Shown one piece after another: positions 32,068-43,839 of a stretch of DNA of 64,000 nt. The position numbers and the translations under genes were made by a program. The stretch is from Capricornis sumatraensis (lineage: Eukaryota; Chordata; Mammalia; Artiodactyla; Bovidae). The stretch spans positions 53,089,501-53,153,500 of the forward strand of contig NC_091082.1 of assembly GCF_032405125.1 (NCBI RefSeq), read 5' to 3'. The notes below the pieces were generated by a model, which saw nothing but the letters and a program-made list of their open reading frames with translations, made no database searches and had not been told where the DNA came from. The first letter of the stretch is position 1, and every line of letters starts with the position of its first letter.

Positions 32068-32229
32068 CAACTAAAGCCTACTAAAGACATAAACCCCAAG
32101 GCTCTCCCTTGACTGACAAATAGGCCGGCTGTGGAGGCAGCAGAGGATGACTTGTGCCTGGCCCACAGAGCATCTGTAGGACTTCTACGCTCTGGCAACT
32201 GTAATGGTGAGATTCCAGTAATTGTCTTA

Positions 32230-32365
32230 GAAGGAATCATGATTAAATTGAGCTGTATGTTTTTTTAATGTCTTCCCCAGTTTCTCCTTAATACTTTGGT
32301 AGGACAAGATAAAGTGTAATCACTGAAGTAATTGTGGCACTCAACAGTTTATGCCTTGAAAGAGT
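32230..32365. other. AT-rich unique block, weak conserved-element candidate
   Basis: ATGATTAAATTGAGCTG, TCTCCTTAATACTTTGG and GTAATCACTGAAGTAATTG in repeat-free sequence. Confidence 0.25.
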
Positions 32366-33389
32366 GACTGGGGGTTAACAGAGCCATGGCAGGGTGAGGC
32401 TTGGATTTGAAATTTCAGTTTTTCTTTGTGTTATTTTCTTTGGAAATCCCTCTTTATCTCCTTTCTTTCTCCACTGACTCCTGGAGCTTGCTGATATAAC
32501 CTGTAAGCCTCCCTGGGTAATAATGGGACCTGCCTTACAAATGACACAGGCAAACTGGGGGCCGCCCCTCTGCAGAGCTGTTGTGACAGGGCCCTCCTTC
32601 CCCAGAGCCCATGCCCTTGTGGGCAATGCCAACTGTCCCCTAAACCAGCAGGGCTCAACATCCTGGGTCCCAACACCAATCAACACCTGATCACTGAGTC
32701 CTGAAACCACCGACTTCAGCCAAGAGGCTGCGCTGCCCAATGTTGGCCCCCCATAGACAGCTCACCAACTCTGACAACTCCTGGAACCATCCCCCATCCT
32801 GGCAAATGTCAAACGTGCCCTTGGGGCAGAGGGCTATGGCCCACAAGGGCCTGAGGACCGCATCCCTCTCCAGATGGCCTCCCCCAGCTTCCTCTGGGGT
32901 CTCCAGGCATCTGCCAGTGGAAGCAGAACTGAGCCAAGGGGCTGGGGAGCATCAGAATGATGGTGGGGCACCATGGCTCTTGTGGTGCCCAAGTCTACAG
33001 AGCTGTGACCAGCAGAGTAGAAGGAGGGTGGAAACCTGGGACAGGCGAGGTCCTTCTCTCTGTCCCCGAGGCCACTGCCCCAGTCTGGTCCTCACAGCTT
33101 TAGCCACGCAAACTGGCACAGCCCTCCTGTGGGTCTCCCTGCCTGAGAGCCAGCCCCTCTCATTTGCCTTCCAGAGCCCTCTCCCCTCATCCCAGTTCTG
33201 GCGGTGAGTCCACTGGCTGCTAAGCTTCCCTGGTGCCTCATTTCCTGTGAATGCAGCTCACTCCTGATAACAAAGGTCTCACGATGGGCCGGGTCTGCCT
33301 TTCATCTATCTACGCCCCCTTGAGTACCGCCCTCAGACCCCCAGCTCAGTCCTCAGGACCACTCAGCCTGCTCTGCCCGCCTGCTCTGC
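32366..33389. other. Unique intron sequence
   Basis: Single-copy G+C-rich DNA; nothing recognised. Confidence 0.4.
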
Positions 33390-34110
33390 CTACCCTGTTC
33401 CAGGGCCTGGAACCTTCCACCCAACTTGGCCAAGTCCCCGTTCCACCTGCTTGTTTAGACCCTGCTCAGATGCCACCTTGTCCTTGAAGCTTCCCTTTAT
33501 CCTCCCAACTAAAAACTTCTGCATTCTCCTTGGACGCCCAGATCAGCCCTCGGGGCCTCCTGCAGTGTCCTCTCCAGTCCTCTTCATCACACTGATTGTG
33601 CACCGAGTCCATGCCCCTCTCCAGACACCAGGCTCATCTGCAGCAACATGGTGGGCTTGGAGGGCATTGTTCTCAGTGAAATGTCAGACACAGGAAGACA
33701 AATACTGTGTGCTATCACTCAGATGTAGAATCTAAAATTACTCAACCAACTAGTGACTGTAACAGAAGAGAAACAGACTCACAGATAAAGAGAACACACC
33801 AGTGGATACCATGGAGTGGGGAGAGGGGGAGATGGGGGAGGGGGTTAAGTGATACAAGCTGCTACATATAAATAAATGAGCTACGAGGATATATCATACA
33901 GCCAGGAAACATGACTATAAATGAAGTGCAATCTTTAAAAATTGTGAATTACTATATTGTACACTGGGGACTTATATAATGTTGTACATCAACTATACTA
34001 CAGTTTAAAATATAAACAAACACCAGGCTTCCTGAGAGCAAAGTCTATGACAGAAGGAAATCCATTCCTTGGTAGGTGACCAACAAGTGTTGGCTGAATC
34101 AAAGGCTGGG
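33390..34110 (+). repeat. L2 LINE 3' end, split by an L1
   Basis: Left part 33390-33634 has AGATGCCACCTTGTCCTTGA and CTTCCCTTTATCCTCC. Right part 34020-34110 has CTTCCTGAGAGCAAAGTC and GTAGGTGACCAACAAGTGTT, then GGCTGAATC. Together they are one sense L2 3' end interrupted at 33634. Confidence 0.7.
33635..34019 (+). mobile_element. L1 LINE 3' end inserted in L2
   Basis: TCAGTGAAATGTCAGACACA, ATACTGTGTGCTATCACTCA and TTGTACATCAACTATACTAC are L1 3' UTR. The 10-bp duplication ACACCAGGCT occurs at 33625-33634 and 34020-34029, giving exact edges. Confidence 0.88.
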
Positions 34111-34213
34111 TGACCTCTTCTGCCCTGGGGGTGTGGTGAAGGGGGTGCACAGCCTGGACTGGCACAGGCAGGGATGCTGTGCCTTTGGAGGAGAGCAAGG
34201 GTGTCAGCCAGTG

Positions 34214-35105
34214 GGTCACACACACCACACCCAAATAGATACACCCCACCACACACACACACACACACACACACCCCTCCCATCCACACACACCACCCAT
34301 CCAAACATACTACACACATGTACACACATATCACACACACACATGCACACATATATGCCACACACCACACATACCACACACACCACACACACACCACAAC
34401 CATATACACACTTCTCATCCACACACACCACACACATATATACACATATCACACACATACGCACACACATGTCCCACAGCACACACACATCACCCACATT
34501 CATATCGCACCCATCCACACATATCACACACAAATATACACATATCACACACCACACACACACCACACACATACCACACACACACTACACACACACCACA
34601 CACACATACACACATATCACACACACACACATGCCACACACCACACACACACCACATACACACCACACACATACACACACTACCCATCCACACACACCAC
34701 ACACATATATACACATATCACACACATACACATGCCACATACAACACACACACCCATACATACACACAGCTCCCACCACACATACCATACACATAAACAC
34801 ACATATGCCACACACCACACATATGCCACACACCACACATATGCCACACACACCACATACACACCAGACAGACATACACACATGCCACACACCACACACA
34901 CACACCACACATCACACACACATACATACACCTCCCATCCACACACACCACACACACATATACACATATCACACATGCACATGCCACACACCACACACAC
35001 ACCCCATACATACACACACCTCCCACCACAAACATATATATACTTATCACACACACATATGCCACACACTGAACATACACATGCCACACACACACACACA
35101 CACCT
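34214..35105. repeat. CA-rich variant microsatellite array, about 890 bp
   Basis: Runs of ACAC broken by CATCC, ATATATACACATATC, ATGCC and CATACAT motifs. A longer block starting CATCCACACACACCACACAC recurs at 34416, 34685 and 34936, so there is a higher-order period of roughly 250-270 bp. No stop in one plus frame yields a 392-residue His/Thr-rich open frame and Cys/Val frames opposite; these are artefacts. Confidence 0.95.
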
Positions 35106-35417
35106 CAGATGTGAGGCTCACAGCTCTCCTTGTTTGTTTTCAGGACTCACGGCTGCTTGAAGCTGAAAAGACAGACGCTGGGCCAAGGGCCTTGGCGCCA
35201 GCCCAGGGTAACTGGGACACCCATGTTTTCAGAGAAAGCGTTTGTGAAGTGTGAAGAAATCAGAGCAGCGCTGTTCAAAAACTGTTTAAATTTCGCTCAA
35301 AATGTTCTATTTTGTGTAAGGAGAGAGTCCCTTTAGAAAAACACTTGCTGGCGTTTGCGAACTGATGTCGCCGTGGAGTCATTGGCAGGAGCTGGCTACC
35401 AGGCACGGCAGTTAGCT
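35106..35417. other. Unique intron sequence
   Basis: Single-copy; AT-rich at 35265-35345; nothing recognised. Confidence 0.4.
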
Positions 35418-35630
35418 CTGTGTGTGCTAAGTCACTTCAGCTGCGTCCGACTCTGCGATCCCATGGGTCGTAGCCTACCAGGCCCCTCTGTCCATAGGGA
35501 TTCTCCAGGCAAGAGTACTGGAGGGGGTTGCCCTGCCTTCCTCCAGGGGATCTTCCTGACCCAGGGACTGAACCCGCGTCTCTTTTATCTCCTGTACTGG
35601 CAGGCGGATTCTTTACCACTAGTGCTTCCT
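35418..35630 (-). mobile_element. Bov-tA SINE
   Basis: GTGCTAAGTCACTTCAGCTG through GATTCTCCAGGCAAGAGTAC to GATTCTTTACCACTAGTGC. Antisense and near full length. Confidence 0.95.
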
Positions 35631-35979
35631 GTGAAGTTAATTCTGTGGTTGTAGGTGAATTGAGCCCACAGCTCCTTTTGGGGAAAGCTGATGGGAAGGG
35701 GAAGCAAAGAGACAAAAGTTGAAATAGTACCTCTTGTGATGGAGGATTTTCAACTCACTAGAGCAAGGTGCCTTTTGTTTTTTTCTTTTTTTAGCATTTC
35801 TTTAGGCTGCCTTGCTGCATAGGAGAAAGGATACAAAGCTTTCTCTCCAGTTATCTTGAGATGAGGGGTCCCGCTCCCCCACCCTTCAGCGGGTGCTCCA
35901 GGGGAGGACTCCTTGCCCCTTAGAGGGACAGTTGTCTTCTCTACAGAGTGAAGAAGAATGCAGTGCTCACTCCAAAGGG

Positions 35980-36110
35980 TGCTCATTTGTTCATTCATTC
36001 ATTCAAAACACATCACACACATGTACTTAATGAGAGCTATGATGTACCAGGGCTGGTCCAGGTTTGGAGTCTGTGGTAAACAAGTCTAAGTGCCTTGCTC
36101 TTAAAAATCT
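35980..36110 (-). repeat. L2-like 3' fragment with ATTC run
   Basis: GTTCATTCATTCATTCAAAA, then ATGTACCAGGGCTGGTCCAG. This is the antisense order of an L2-type tail and adjacent sequence; the assignment is tentative. Confidence 0.4.
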
Positions 36111-36141
36111 TGGAAAGACAAACTAGAAATACTTGAAGGGG

Positions 36142-36345
36142 TGCTGGGACTTACCTGGTGGTCTGGAGGTTAAGAATCCGCCTTCCAAAGCAGGGGACAC
36201 GGGTTCAGTCCCTCATTAGCGAACTAAGATCCCACATGCTGTGAGGCAACTAAGCCCATGGGCCACAGCTAGAGAGACCTCATTCACAACTATAGAAAAC
36301 CCACAAAGACCCAGTGTAGCTAAAATGTAAAATAGAAAAGAAGAG
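36142..36345 (+). mobile_element. CHR-2-like tRNA-Glu SINE
   Basis: GGGACTTACCTGGTGGTCTG, GGACACGGGTTCAGTCCCTC and GAGGCAACTAAGCCCATGGG. It has an internal deletion and an A-rich tail. Confidence 0.88.
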
Positions 36346-36372
36346 GTGCTTTGAATACTGCCAGGTGCTATG

Positions 36373-36696
36373 CTATTAGGGGCTTCCCTGATATCTCAGT
36401 TGGTAAAGAGTCCACCTGCAATGAAAGAGAACCTGGTTCAATTCCTGGGTTGGGAAGATCTGCTGGAGAAGGGATGGGCTACCCACTCCAGTATTCTTGG
36501 GCTCCCTTGTGGCTCAGGTGGTAAAGAATCTGCCTGCAATGCAGAAGACCTGAGTTTGATCCTTGGGTTGGGAAGATCCCCTGGAGAACGGAAAGGCTAC
36601 CGACTCCAGTATGCTGGCCTGGAGAATTCCATGGATTGTATAGTCCATAGGATCACAAAGAGTTGGACACAACTGAGTGAATTTCACTTTCACTTT
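36373..36696 (+). mobile_element. Bov-A2-type dimeric SINE
   Basis: Two Bov-A monomers in tandem: GGGCTTCCCTGATATCTCAG at 36380 and GGGCTCCCTTGTGGCTCAG near 36499, then the shared tail GGACACAACTGAGTG. The duplication CAGGTGCTATG (36362-36372 and 36697-36707) marks one insertion event. Confidence 0.93.
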
Positions 36697-36708
36697 CAGG
36701 TGCTATGA

Positions 36709-37043
36709 GCATAAGAAGAGGCAGTGATGGGTGAAGGTGGGTGAGTGCATTTGACCAAGGAACTGAGGAGGTGACCTTGAGCTGAGTTAGAAATGGTAAG
36801 AATCCAGCCATGGGAAGATCTGGGGAAACAAGGGTTCAGCCCACTGAAGTGTGAAAGGAAGAGCCTGGGGAAGCTCAGGGACATTCAGGAAAAAAAGCTT
36901 TGAAAAGGTGAAATGGAAGTTCAGCCTGAAGGCTGAGCTTTGGGTCTGGTGAGGGCTACCTTCCGTGATGGGAACTCTGCACCTACCCCATGTCCAACTG
37001 CTGCCTGGCCTAGAGCTAGGCTGGGTTAGTCCCAGTGCTGGTG
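36709..37043. other. Unique intron sequence
   Basis: Single-copy; nothing recognised. Confidence 0.4.
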
Positions 37044-37252
37044 TTAATGTCAGTCTCTAAGTCGTGTCTGACTCTTTGCGACCCCCTGGACTGTAGACTG
37101 TCAGGGTCCTCTGTCTATGAAATTTTCCAGGCAAGAATACTGGAGTGGGTTGCCATTCCCTTCTCCAGGAGATCTTCCTGAGCCAGGGATTGAACCAGGG
37201 TCTTCTGCGTTACAGGCAGTTTCTTTACCAGCTGAGCCATCAGGAAAGCCCC
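37044..37252 (-). mobile_element. Bov-tA SINE
   Basis: GTCTCTAAGTCGTGTCTGAC to ACCAGCTGAGCCATCAGG. Antisense and near full length. Confidence 0.95.
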
Positions 37253-37611
37253 CTGGGTTTGGTTAGTATTTGTTAAATAAGCAACACAGACCAGGAACAT
37301 TGATGTTGAATGAGCTTCCACCTTGAACTTAAGAGCCAGTCTCTCAGTGGAAGGAAAGCCTGAACATTTTGACATCAAATCACCTGGAGAGACTCATATG
37401 GGTAGCCAAGATACTGCAGAGACAAAACATACAATTTTACCCGTTACTAAGAAAATCTACCTTGTTCAGGCTTGTTCTGAAAAACAACAACAACAACAAC
37501 AACAATGTTTTCTTGGCTATTTGTTGAATGAAGACTTTAAAAAATGGGTTGTAATTAAGTCAGTAGTTTTCAGTAGTGGGAGTCCCTTGTTCAGCAAGAT
37601 CAAACCAGTCA
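37253..37611. other. Unique intron sequence with an AAC tract
   Basis: Single-copy except for the microsatellite at 37482-37505. Confidence 0.4.
37482..37505. repeat. (AAC)n microsatellite
   Basis: About seven AAC units in a row; likely length-variable. Confidence 0.9.
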
Positions 37612-37909
37612 GTCCTAAAGGAAATCAATCCTAAATATTCATTGGAAGGACTGATGCTGAAGCTGAAGCTCTAACACTTTGGCGACCTGATGTGAACAGC
37701 CGACTCATTGGAAAAGACCCTGATGCTGGGAAAGATTGAGGGCAGAAGAAGGGGATGACAGAGAATGAGATGGTTGAATGGCATAACCAATTCAATGGAC
37801 ATGAGTTTGAGCAAACTCTGGGAGATGGTGAAGAACAGGGAAGCCTGGCATGCTGCAGTCCATGGGGTTGCAAAGAGTCGGACATGACTTAGCAACTGAA
37901 CAACAATAG
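37612..37909 (+). mobile_element. BovB LINE 3' fragment
   Basis: TCATTGGAAGGACTGATGCT to CATGACTTAGCAACTGAACA, then a CAACAAT tail. The 3' end is intact; the 5' end is truncated. Confidence 0.93.
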
Positions 37910-37984
37910 AAATTAACTTTGGAATTGATATCAGATAGAAAGAGCGTACCTATCTGTTATCTTGCCAACAGCCAGGAGATGGAA

Positions 37985-38175
37985 AAAACTTGGGCTTGAA
38001 ACCAGGCTTTGGCTCAAACCCCACCAGGGCCACTGGAAATGCTGTGTGATCTTGGGCAAGTTATTTAACCCCTCTTAGTCTCACATCCCTCACATATAAA
38101 ACACCTGACAGGGTTCCTGTGGGCATCCAAGGAGAAAATAAAAAAGGACCCCCAACACCATTCCCAGCAAGTAGT
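37985..38175 (+). repeat. MIR SINE
   Basis: TGTGTGATCTTGGGCAAGTT, then ATTTAACCCCTCTTAGTCTC. The right part is degenerate. Confidence 0.8.
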
Positions 38176-39924
38176 AACCACACAGGCATTGATTGATGAA
38201 TCACAAAGAAACCACTCTCTGCCCTTCTGCCCCCTCCACCTCTAGGGCCAGGAACTGAAAGAGCCTGGTCAACTTTATAGTGACTTTGGAGGCAAATAAC
38301 TCCCTATCTGACAGTCATTTCTGTAAAACCATAGGTTTGATGTGACTCCAATGTTGCATGAGGTCACCCTGCAGAAGATGCCATATTTTGTCCTTAGCTG
38401 TATTCTCTCTAGAGGCAGAGGGGGTTGGTTGGGAAACCAAGATGTGGCGGAGTTGAGTTGATACCTAGAATTTTGCAACAAACCAAGTAAAAAAAATCAA
38501 AGTAATCTGCTCAAAAGCAATGGTCCCATCATGGCCAGGTGTATGGCTGGCATTCCCACCCTGGTCTGGACTGCATGGACTTTCGCCTCCCTTTTCCAGT
38601 AAACTTCCAGCAAGGCCAGCACAGCAATGGGTACCCAACCCCACCCCCGATTCCTTTGCCATTTAAATACACTCCCAGTGATGGAGAGGTTTGTGCTGTC
38701 ACTGCTGGGCAGAGGCAACTGACAGGAAATTAATTTCTTAGTTTCTTGTTAACTTTGAGGGGAGTATCTTTGTGAAGCAGTATTGCCAGGACAAGATGGA
38801 CCAGGACTTCCAGCAATTTTAATATTGGAGAGTGGCACCAAAGTGTGATGTGCAGACTCCTCTGTCACCTTCTCAGGGTGGCACTGGGCTTAGCAAGTGT
38901 CTCTGGAGTGAAAATTCCTGGCATCTGAGACTGCAGCACCTGGTGAAAATTCTGCTGATGCTGACAGGTGACAGAGACAAGATATTCTGGCTGCGGCCTG
39001 TCATTCTGAAATGGAAGGACCCTGGGGCTCTCCGGTGCCCACCGGGGGTCTTTCCAGAGCCCTTGGTTGCTCTCGGACCAGTGGCTGCACTCCTCGGGGT
39101 CTCTTCCCTCTGGCCAGCCCTCTTTTCCTTGCTGGGCCCCCACCGTGCTCTCTCATCCTCCAGCCCCAGTCAGGGCTTCACTGGCTGCTGTGGATTTTCA
39201 CCTTCCCTGCCGGCTCTGCTCTTCCTGTGATGAGATGGAACTTTGACAGGTTCCATTTCTGGCTCTGACCTTTCCCCAGCTCTTCCTCGCTCCTCCCGCT
39301 CCACCTTCTCTGGCCCCATTCATCTTTCATCTGTCCTCAGGCTGCCTCTTCTGACCTCCCCACCCTCTCATCTCTCCTTCCCACCTTCTCTTGTCAAGGG
39401 ACTCTTTGGTTCGGTCTGAACGGTCAGGATCAGTTTCTCAAGCAGAACCTTTGAATCTCCCTGACCAGCCATTGAATGTCTTTGTTCCCTAGCTGAGCAT
39501 CAGCTGATCTCAGCCCCAGTCAAGGTTTGCCTTGAGGGCCTTGGCTGTAAATCATCTTCTTTACTTAGTCCCAGACCTTTCCTCCTACCCCTTCTCTCTT
39601 CTCTTTTTCCTCCCTCCTTCGAAGCCACATTTGTGGTGTACCTACTATGTGAGTGTCGGAACTGATACAGGAATGCTAAACAGGTGTGTACTCTTCAGAT
39701 GTTTAAGTCTCCCAGGGAGATACTCATATGAAACTAAGCTGAGTCAAATATATTCTCTTTTTGCCAGAAACCAAAGAAAGCTCTGTGGGAGAAGGGGAAA
39801 GAGGGGTGATGGCTAGTTCTGTCTTCCAGCTTCCCATCACTTCTAGTTAGGAAGCCATTTTCCTTTCTCCCCTACCCCAGGGAGCAAAGCACCATGGGAA
39901 TATCCTGGATGCAAGCCGGGCTTA
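38176..39924. other. Unique intron sequence
   Basis: 1.7 kb. C/T-rich from 39080 to 39420. 39630-39740 (GTACCTACTATGTGAGTG) may be a worn L2 or related piece. No exon recognised. Confidence 0.4.
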
Positions 39925-40141
39925 AACATAGTTTCTCCATCTTACAACTGTAGACATTTGGGACTGTATGATTCTTTGTTATGGAAAGCTGTCCTGTGCA
40001 TTGTAAGCTATTTAGAAGCATCTCTGGTCTCTAATACTAAATGCCAGTTGCATCTCAGAATAGTGACAACCAAAAGTGTCTGCAGACATTGCCAAATGGC
40101 CCCTGGGGAGCAAAATCGGCCCTGGTTGAGAATCACTGGGC
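39925..40141 (-). mobile_element. MER20 hAT-Charlie DNA transposon
   Basis: Antisense order: GGAAAGCTGTCCTGTGCATT, TTTAGAAGCATCTCTGGTC, CAGACATTGCCAAATGGCCC and GGTTGAGAATCACTGGG. It is close to full length (about 217 bp) and non-autonomous. Confidence 0.88.
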
Positions 40142-40439
40142 TACACAATGGGCCCAGGTCCAACTCATTCTCCTGGTAACCATGTTGGTCAGCATTCAAG
40201 ACTCCAAGAGGGATGGGGAAGAGTCAGTCTGTCCTTAATAGTGCTAGGGCTGCTTCTGGTCTGTTCTGGGGATGCATTTTAGTCTTATTTTTGGTTTCCT
40301 ACATATACATTTCTTTGTGTTCAACATTTAATAGGAGTGTTAGATGGTGGATGCTGAGGGGTTACCTACCAGCATTTATTCTCCACCAAAATCCATCCCC
40401 CTCCACAGAGCCATGAGTCTAGGGGAGAGGGGTAAGTGG

Positions 40440-40850
40440 GTGAGAGGTGGGCCCAACTGGCCGTGTGATTTTCTGCCCACCCCCCACATCAGTGGGAATT
40501 ACTTGGGAATGAGTATATTACCCAGTTCTGGCTAACAAGGCAACAGAAGTGCAAGGGCTTCTAGGAGAGGGTTTCTCACTGGCAGGTGCTGCGGGAGATC
40601 CCACCTCCTCTTTCTCCATCGTGGCTTGTGTGCAGATGTAAACTTGGGCTTGCTGTAGTCACCTTGCTCCCAGCAGGAGATTGGAGCCACCATTAAAGAT
40701 GGTTGAGTGAAGATTTGGAAAGGACCTGGGTCCCTGGTGTCATGGCCAAGGCTCTGAATAGCCTCAGCCTGCCCTCCCTTTGACCTTCCTTGTAGGTAGC
40801 ATCAGATTCTCTATTGACTAAGCCAGTTTGAGCTGGGGTGATACCCCTGG
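40440..40850 (+). mobile_element. Ancient LTR-like repeat (MaLR-like)
   Basis: Ends with TATTGACTAAGCCAGTTTGA and contains CAGTTCTGGCTAACAAGGC. Same general architecture as the blocks at 11.2 and 29.3 kb. Confidence 0.35.
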
Positions 40851-41094
40851 GGCGGGAATACCTTGCCATGGCATCATTTGGAAGAGATGGTCGAAGGCTC
40901 AGTGGAGGAGAGAAGCTGGATCATGGCTTTCCCCCCAAACAGCCAGATCTCCAGCCCCACCTCCTCAGGCTTTTGTCATCATCAGGCAGACTGGGACGCC
41001 TGCTCCTTGTGGGGGGTCATGCATGGCCTCAGCTTATTTCTCAGCCCCAGCTTCCTCCAAATCTGCAACCACTATTTGCATCAGCTCAAGATGG

Positions 41095-41545
41095 AAATAT
41101 CCTAACCAAATTTTGATAAATCCCGATTTCCCTTCCTGATTTCTAATCCAGGGTAGGCAAAGAGAAAATTGAAAAAAAACAAAAAACAAAAAACACCTTT
41201 GAAATAGATGGCTCTAAATTGAAACCCAAATAACATAACAGCTTTCAAACTGGCACTTGCAATTGGGCTGAGCAAACCTAATTCCATATCAAAGGAGCAG
41301 GGAAGTATTTTAATTATCTCATTCTCATAATGGGAGAGGAAGCTGGTTCCACAGGAGGTAAACACCCTAAGCCACAAGGTTTCCCTGTAAATTACGATGC
41401 TCAACTTGAGCTGACAAGGAGAGGGGACGCTTCTTCCTGTTTGATGGTGTTCCCTGACGTGTGGCCTTTTACTATAGTCATAAAAAGCCAGTAAATTAGG
41501 AAGGCGCTGTAAAATATCATCGGAACCAACTGGGATCAACCATGA
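41095..41545. other. AT-rich unique block, strong conserved-element candidate
   Basis: About 450 repeat-free bases rich in homeodomain-like cores: ATTTTAATTATCTCATTC, GGTTTCCCTGTAAATTACG and AGCCAGTAAATTAGGAAGG. A 242-codon minus-strand open frame (41102-41830) covers it, but it is Phe/Leu-rich, matches no family I know and lacks splice support. Confidence 0.4.
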
Positions 41546-42124
41546 GAAGCCAAATTTCCAGTCAAAGCCTTGAAAATGAGGGAAACATGAAAGGCATTCA
41601 ACCAGTTCCCAGGGCAGAGTCCCCAGCCATGGAGAAAGTAGGCCAGCACTTCCGAAGGTGCAGAGTTGCAGGTCTGGAGCCGTGCACAGAGCAAGAGGAG
41701 AGGGGCCCACAGAAGTGGAGAAGAGGGCTGCCCTCTCTTCAAACATTATCCTCTTGGGGTGGGGTCTGCTCAGGCTTGGTACAAGTTGGAGAAGCAGCTT
41801 GGGCTGAGATGCTGTCTTCTTATTTACCACTCAGGTAACACTTTGAGTTACTCTGTACCAGGCACTATAGGTGTGGAAATAGAAGAGGGAGCCTCTGTCC
41901 TCAGGGTCCAGAAGCAGGAGGCAGATGATGTATCAGCCACATGGTCTGATGAGATCAAGGTTAGTCGAGACGACAGTAGGGGATATGAGAGCTGATGGCT
42001 GCAGTGGAAAAATGCCTGGTTGCTGGGCGAGCACTGCCTTTTGGAAGCAGCCTCAAGTCCACCTGAATAATTCAGGAGCACCTAGTCTATAGCATGGGGT
42101 AGGGGTGAGTCCCTGCCTGGCCAA
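41546..42124. other. Unique intron sequence
   Basis: Single-copy. 41835-41990 (CTCTGTACCAGGCACTATAG) resembles an old L2-type piece. Confidence 0.4.
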
Positions 42125-42345
42125 TGCTAATAAAAGTAAATGTTTATCTATGCCAGGCTTGGGGCTATAGGCTATATAAGTCTTTCTGTCTTGAATCTAC
42201 ATGAGAACCTTATCAAGCCCTGTTATGATGATTGGCTCCTCTTAAAGGCTTAGGAAATGGGCTCAAAGAAGTTAGAGAACCTGCTTTCGGTGACAGTTTC
42301 ATGCTAGAGGAACCAGTCATAGAACCCAGAGCAGTCTAATTTTGC
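42125..42345 (-). repeat. MIR SINE
   Basis: ATCTATGCCAGGCTTGGGGC, then CTTAGGAAATGGGCTCAAAG and AACCAGTCATAGAACCCAGA, in antisense order. Confidence 0.7.
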
Positions 42346-43839
42346 TCTGACTGGTTCAGCTCCCATGCTAAACATGTGAGTGGTTGAGACTCTGGACTCT
42401 CCACTTGTTGGATTATTTCACGGTCGAGAAGACTTCAGATCTGACAGCAAATCTGTATGAGGAACACAGATCCTGGTCCTCTGGAAACAGTGTCTTGGAC
42501 GCCTTAAATAGTGCTTGTATGTGTGTGTGTGTGCATTGACCAGCATCTTCAGGGTGAGCCCTACCAGTGGGACATTCATCCCTTGCCTGGGTGCCCTGGG
42601 TATTGGAGTGTCTGATTAGGGGGGGAAGATGCTACCCCAAGATCTGAGTACTAGTCAGCTTTGAGGCCTTATTTGCTCTGCTGATTTGCTAGTCTGAGAA
42701 CCAGAGGGTAAACTCAGGTCCCTCCAGGAAACTCCCCAAGCTTTTGAAGTTTTCTTCCCTTTCCTTGATTCCAGAAAGAATTGCCTTGAGCGACTTCAGT
42801 CCCAAAGTGGCTGTTGATAAGCCCTGACGTTTTCTTCCTGCTTCGCCTGACTCTGCTTCTCTACTTTTGTGCCATCACCTCCTCCCCCATTGGAGGTGGA
42901 GAGGGTCCTAGAGACAAGTCTTACTGATATTTAAAGCCCGGATTGAGAGACCCCTCAGCCACGAGTGGGCCCTCATGACCCACGTAACTTGGTCTCCTGG
43001 ATTCTAGGTCATGGCACTGTGACCCAGCAGCCTCCTGCCTGGAGAAGGTCAAGGCCACCATAACAGCTCATAACTGAGCCCACAGGAGGCTTGGATATCA
43101 TTCCTGGCCCCTTCTCTTGGCTCCCAACAGCCTCAGTTCCTTGTGGGAAGGGCTGTTTATAAAACAGAAAGAGCAGTTACAGCCACATGTACCTTGAGAG
43201 CTCCGTCCTCCATGTCTTAGAGGGGAAATTTCACTGCAGCTGACACCTGTGGGACGGCAGGACTTATTTGGGAGACAGATTTATAATAAACAGCCTTATT
43301 TTATAGAGCCCCAAATATTTGCACAAAAATGAGCCCACTGTATAACTTGCTCCATTTATCTCCCCACTGTCACTGGGTATATCGCTCTATTTTATTACTT
43401 TATTTTCCAGTTCCTCCAGCTCTGCACTCACCTCTCTCTTATTCCCAGCACAGCTGCCAGGCTGGTGGCTCCATCCTCCTCCCCTTCATGCTTCCCTCTC
43501 TGTTAGTACCCCACCTCCACCACTTCAGGGGCCTTGGCCTCTCCCAGACCCCTCCCTTCCTTTAGGAATCTGGGCAGCAACAGCAGTGTGCCCTGGAGAA
43601 GGAGCCCTCTCTCAGAAGCCCTTACATCCCAGTCTGCAGGGAGGCCTTCTTTTTCAGCAACACAGACAGAGCTTCTGGCCACTGTTCTTTTAATAGACTT
43701 GGCCTTGGCCTGGAGCCTTCAGAAAGCTTCCTTGCCTTATCTCTTAGCATTCCTAACACTATAAAGTAAACCCCAAGTGGTTTCTAACCTCCTACTATAC
43801 CCCAAGACACAGGTTCAATAACAGGGTGAGAAATGTATG
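42346..43839. other. Unique intron sequence
   Basis: Mostly single-copy. A short GTATGTGTGTGTGTGTGC tract lies at 42515. 43240-43335 is AT-rich (GATTTATAATAAACAGCC) and may be conserved. 43390-43760 is C/T-rich. Confidence 0.4.

Noticed and set aside
34076..35254. 392-codon plus-strand open frame rich in His and Thr
   Set aside because: It lies almost wholly in the CA-rich array, whose repeats lack stops in this register; opposite-strand frames are equally open.
41102..41830. 242-codon minus-strand open frame
   Set aside because: No recognisable domain, Phe-rich end derived from an A-rich stretch, no splice support. Kept as a check item only.
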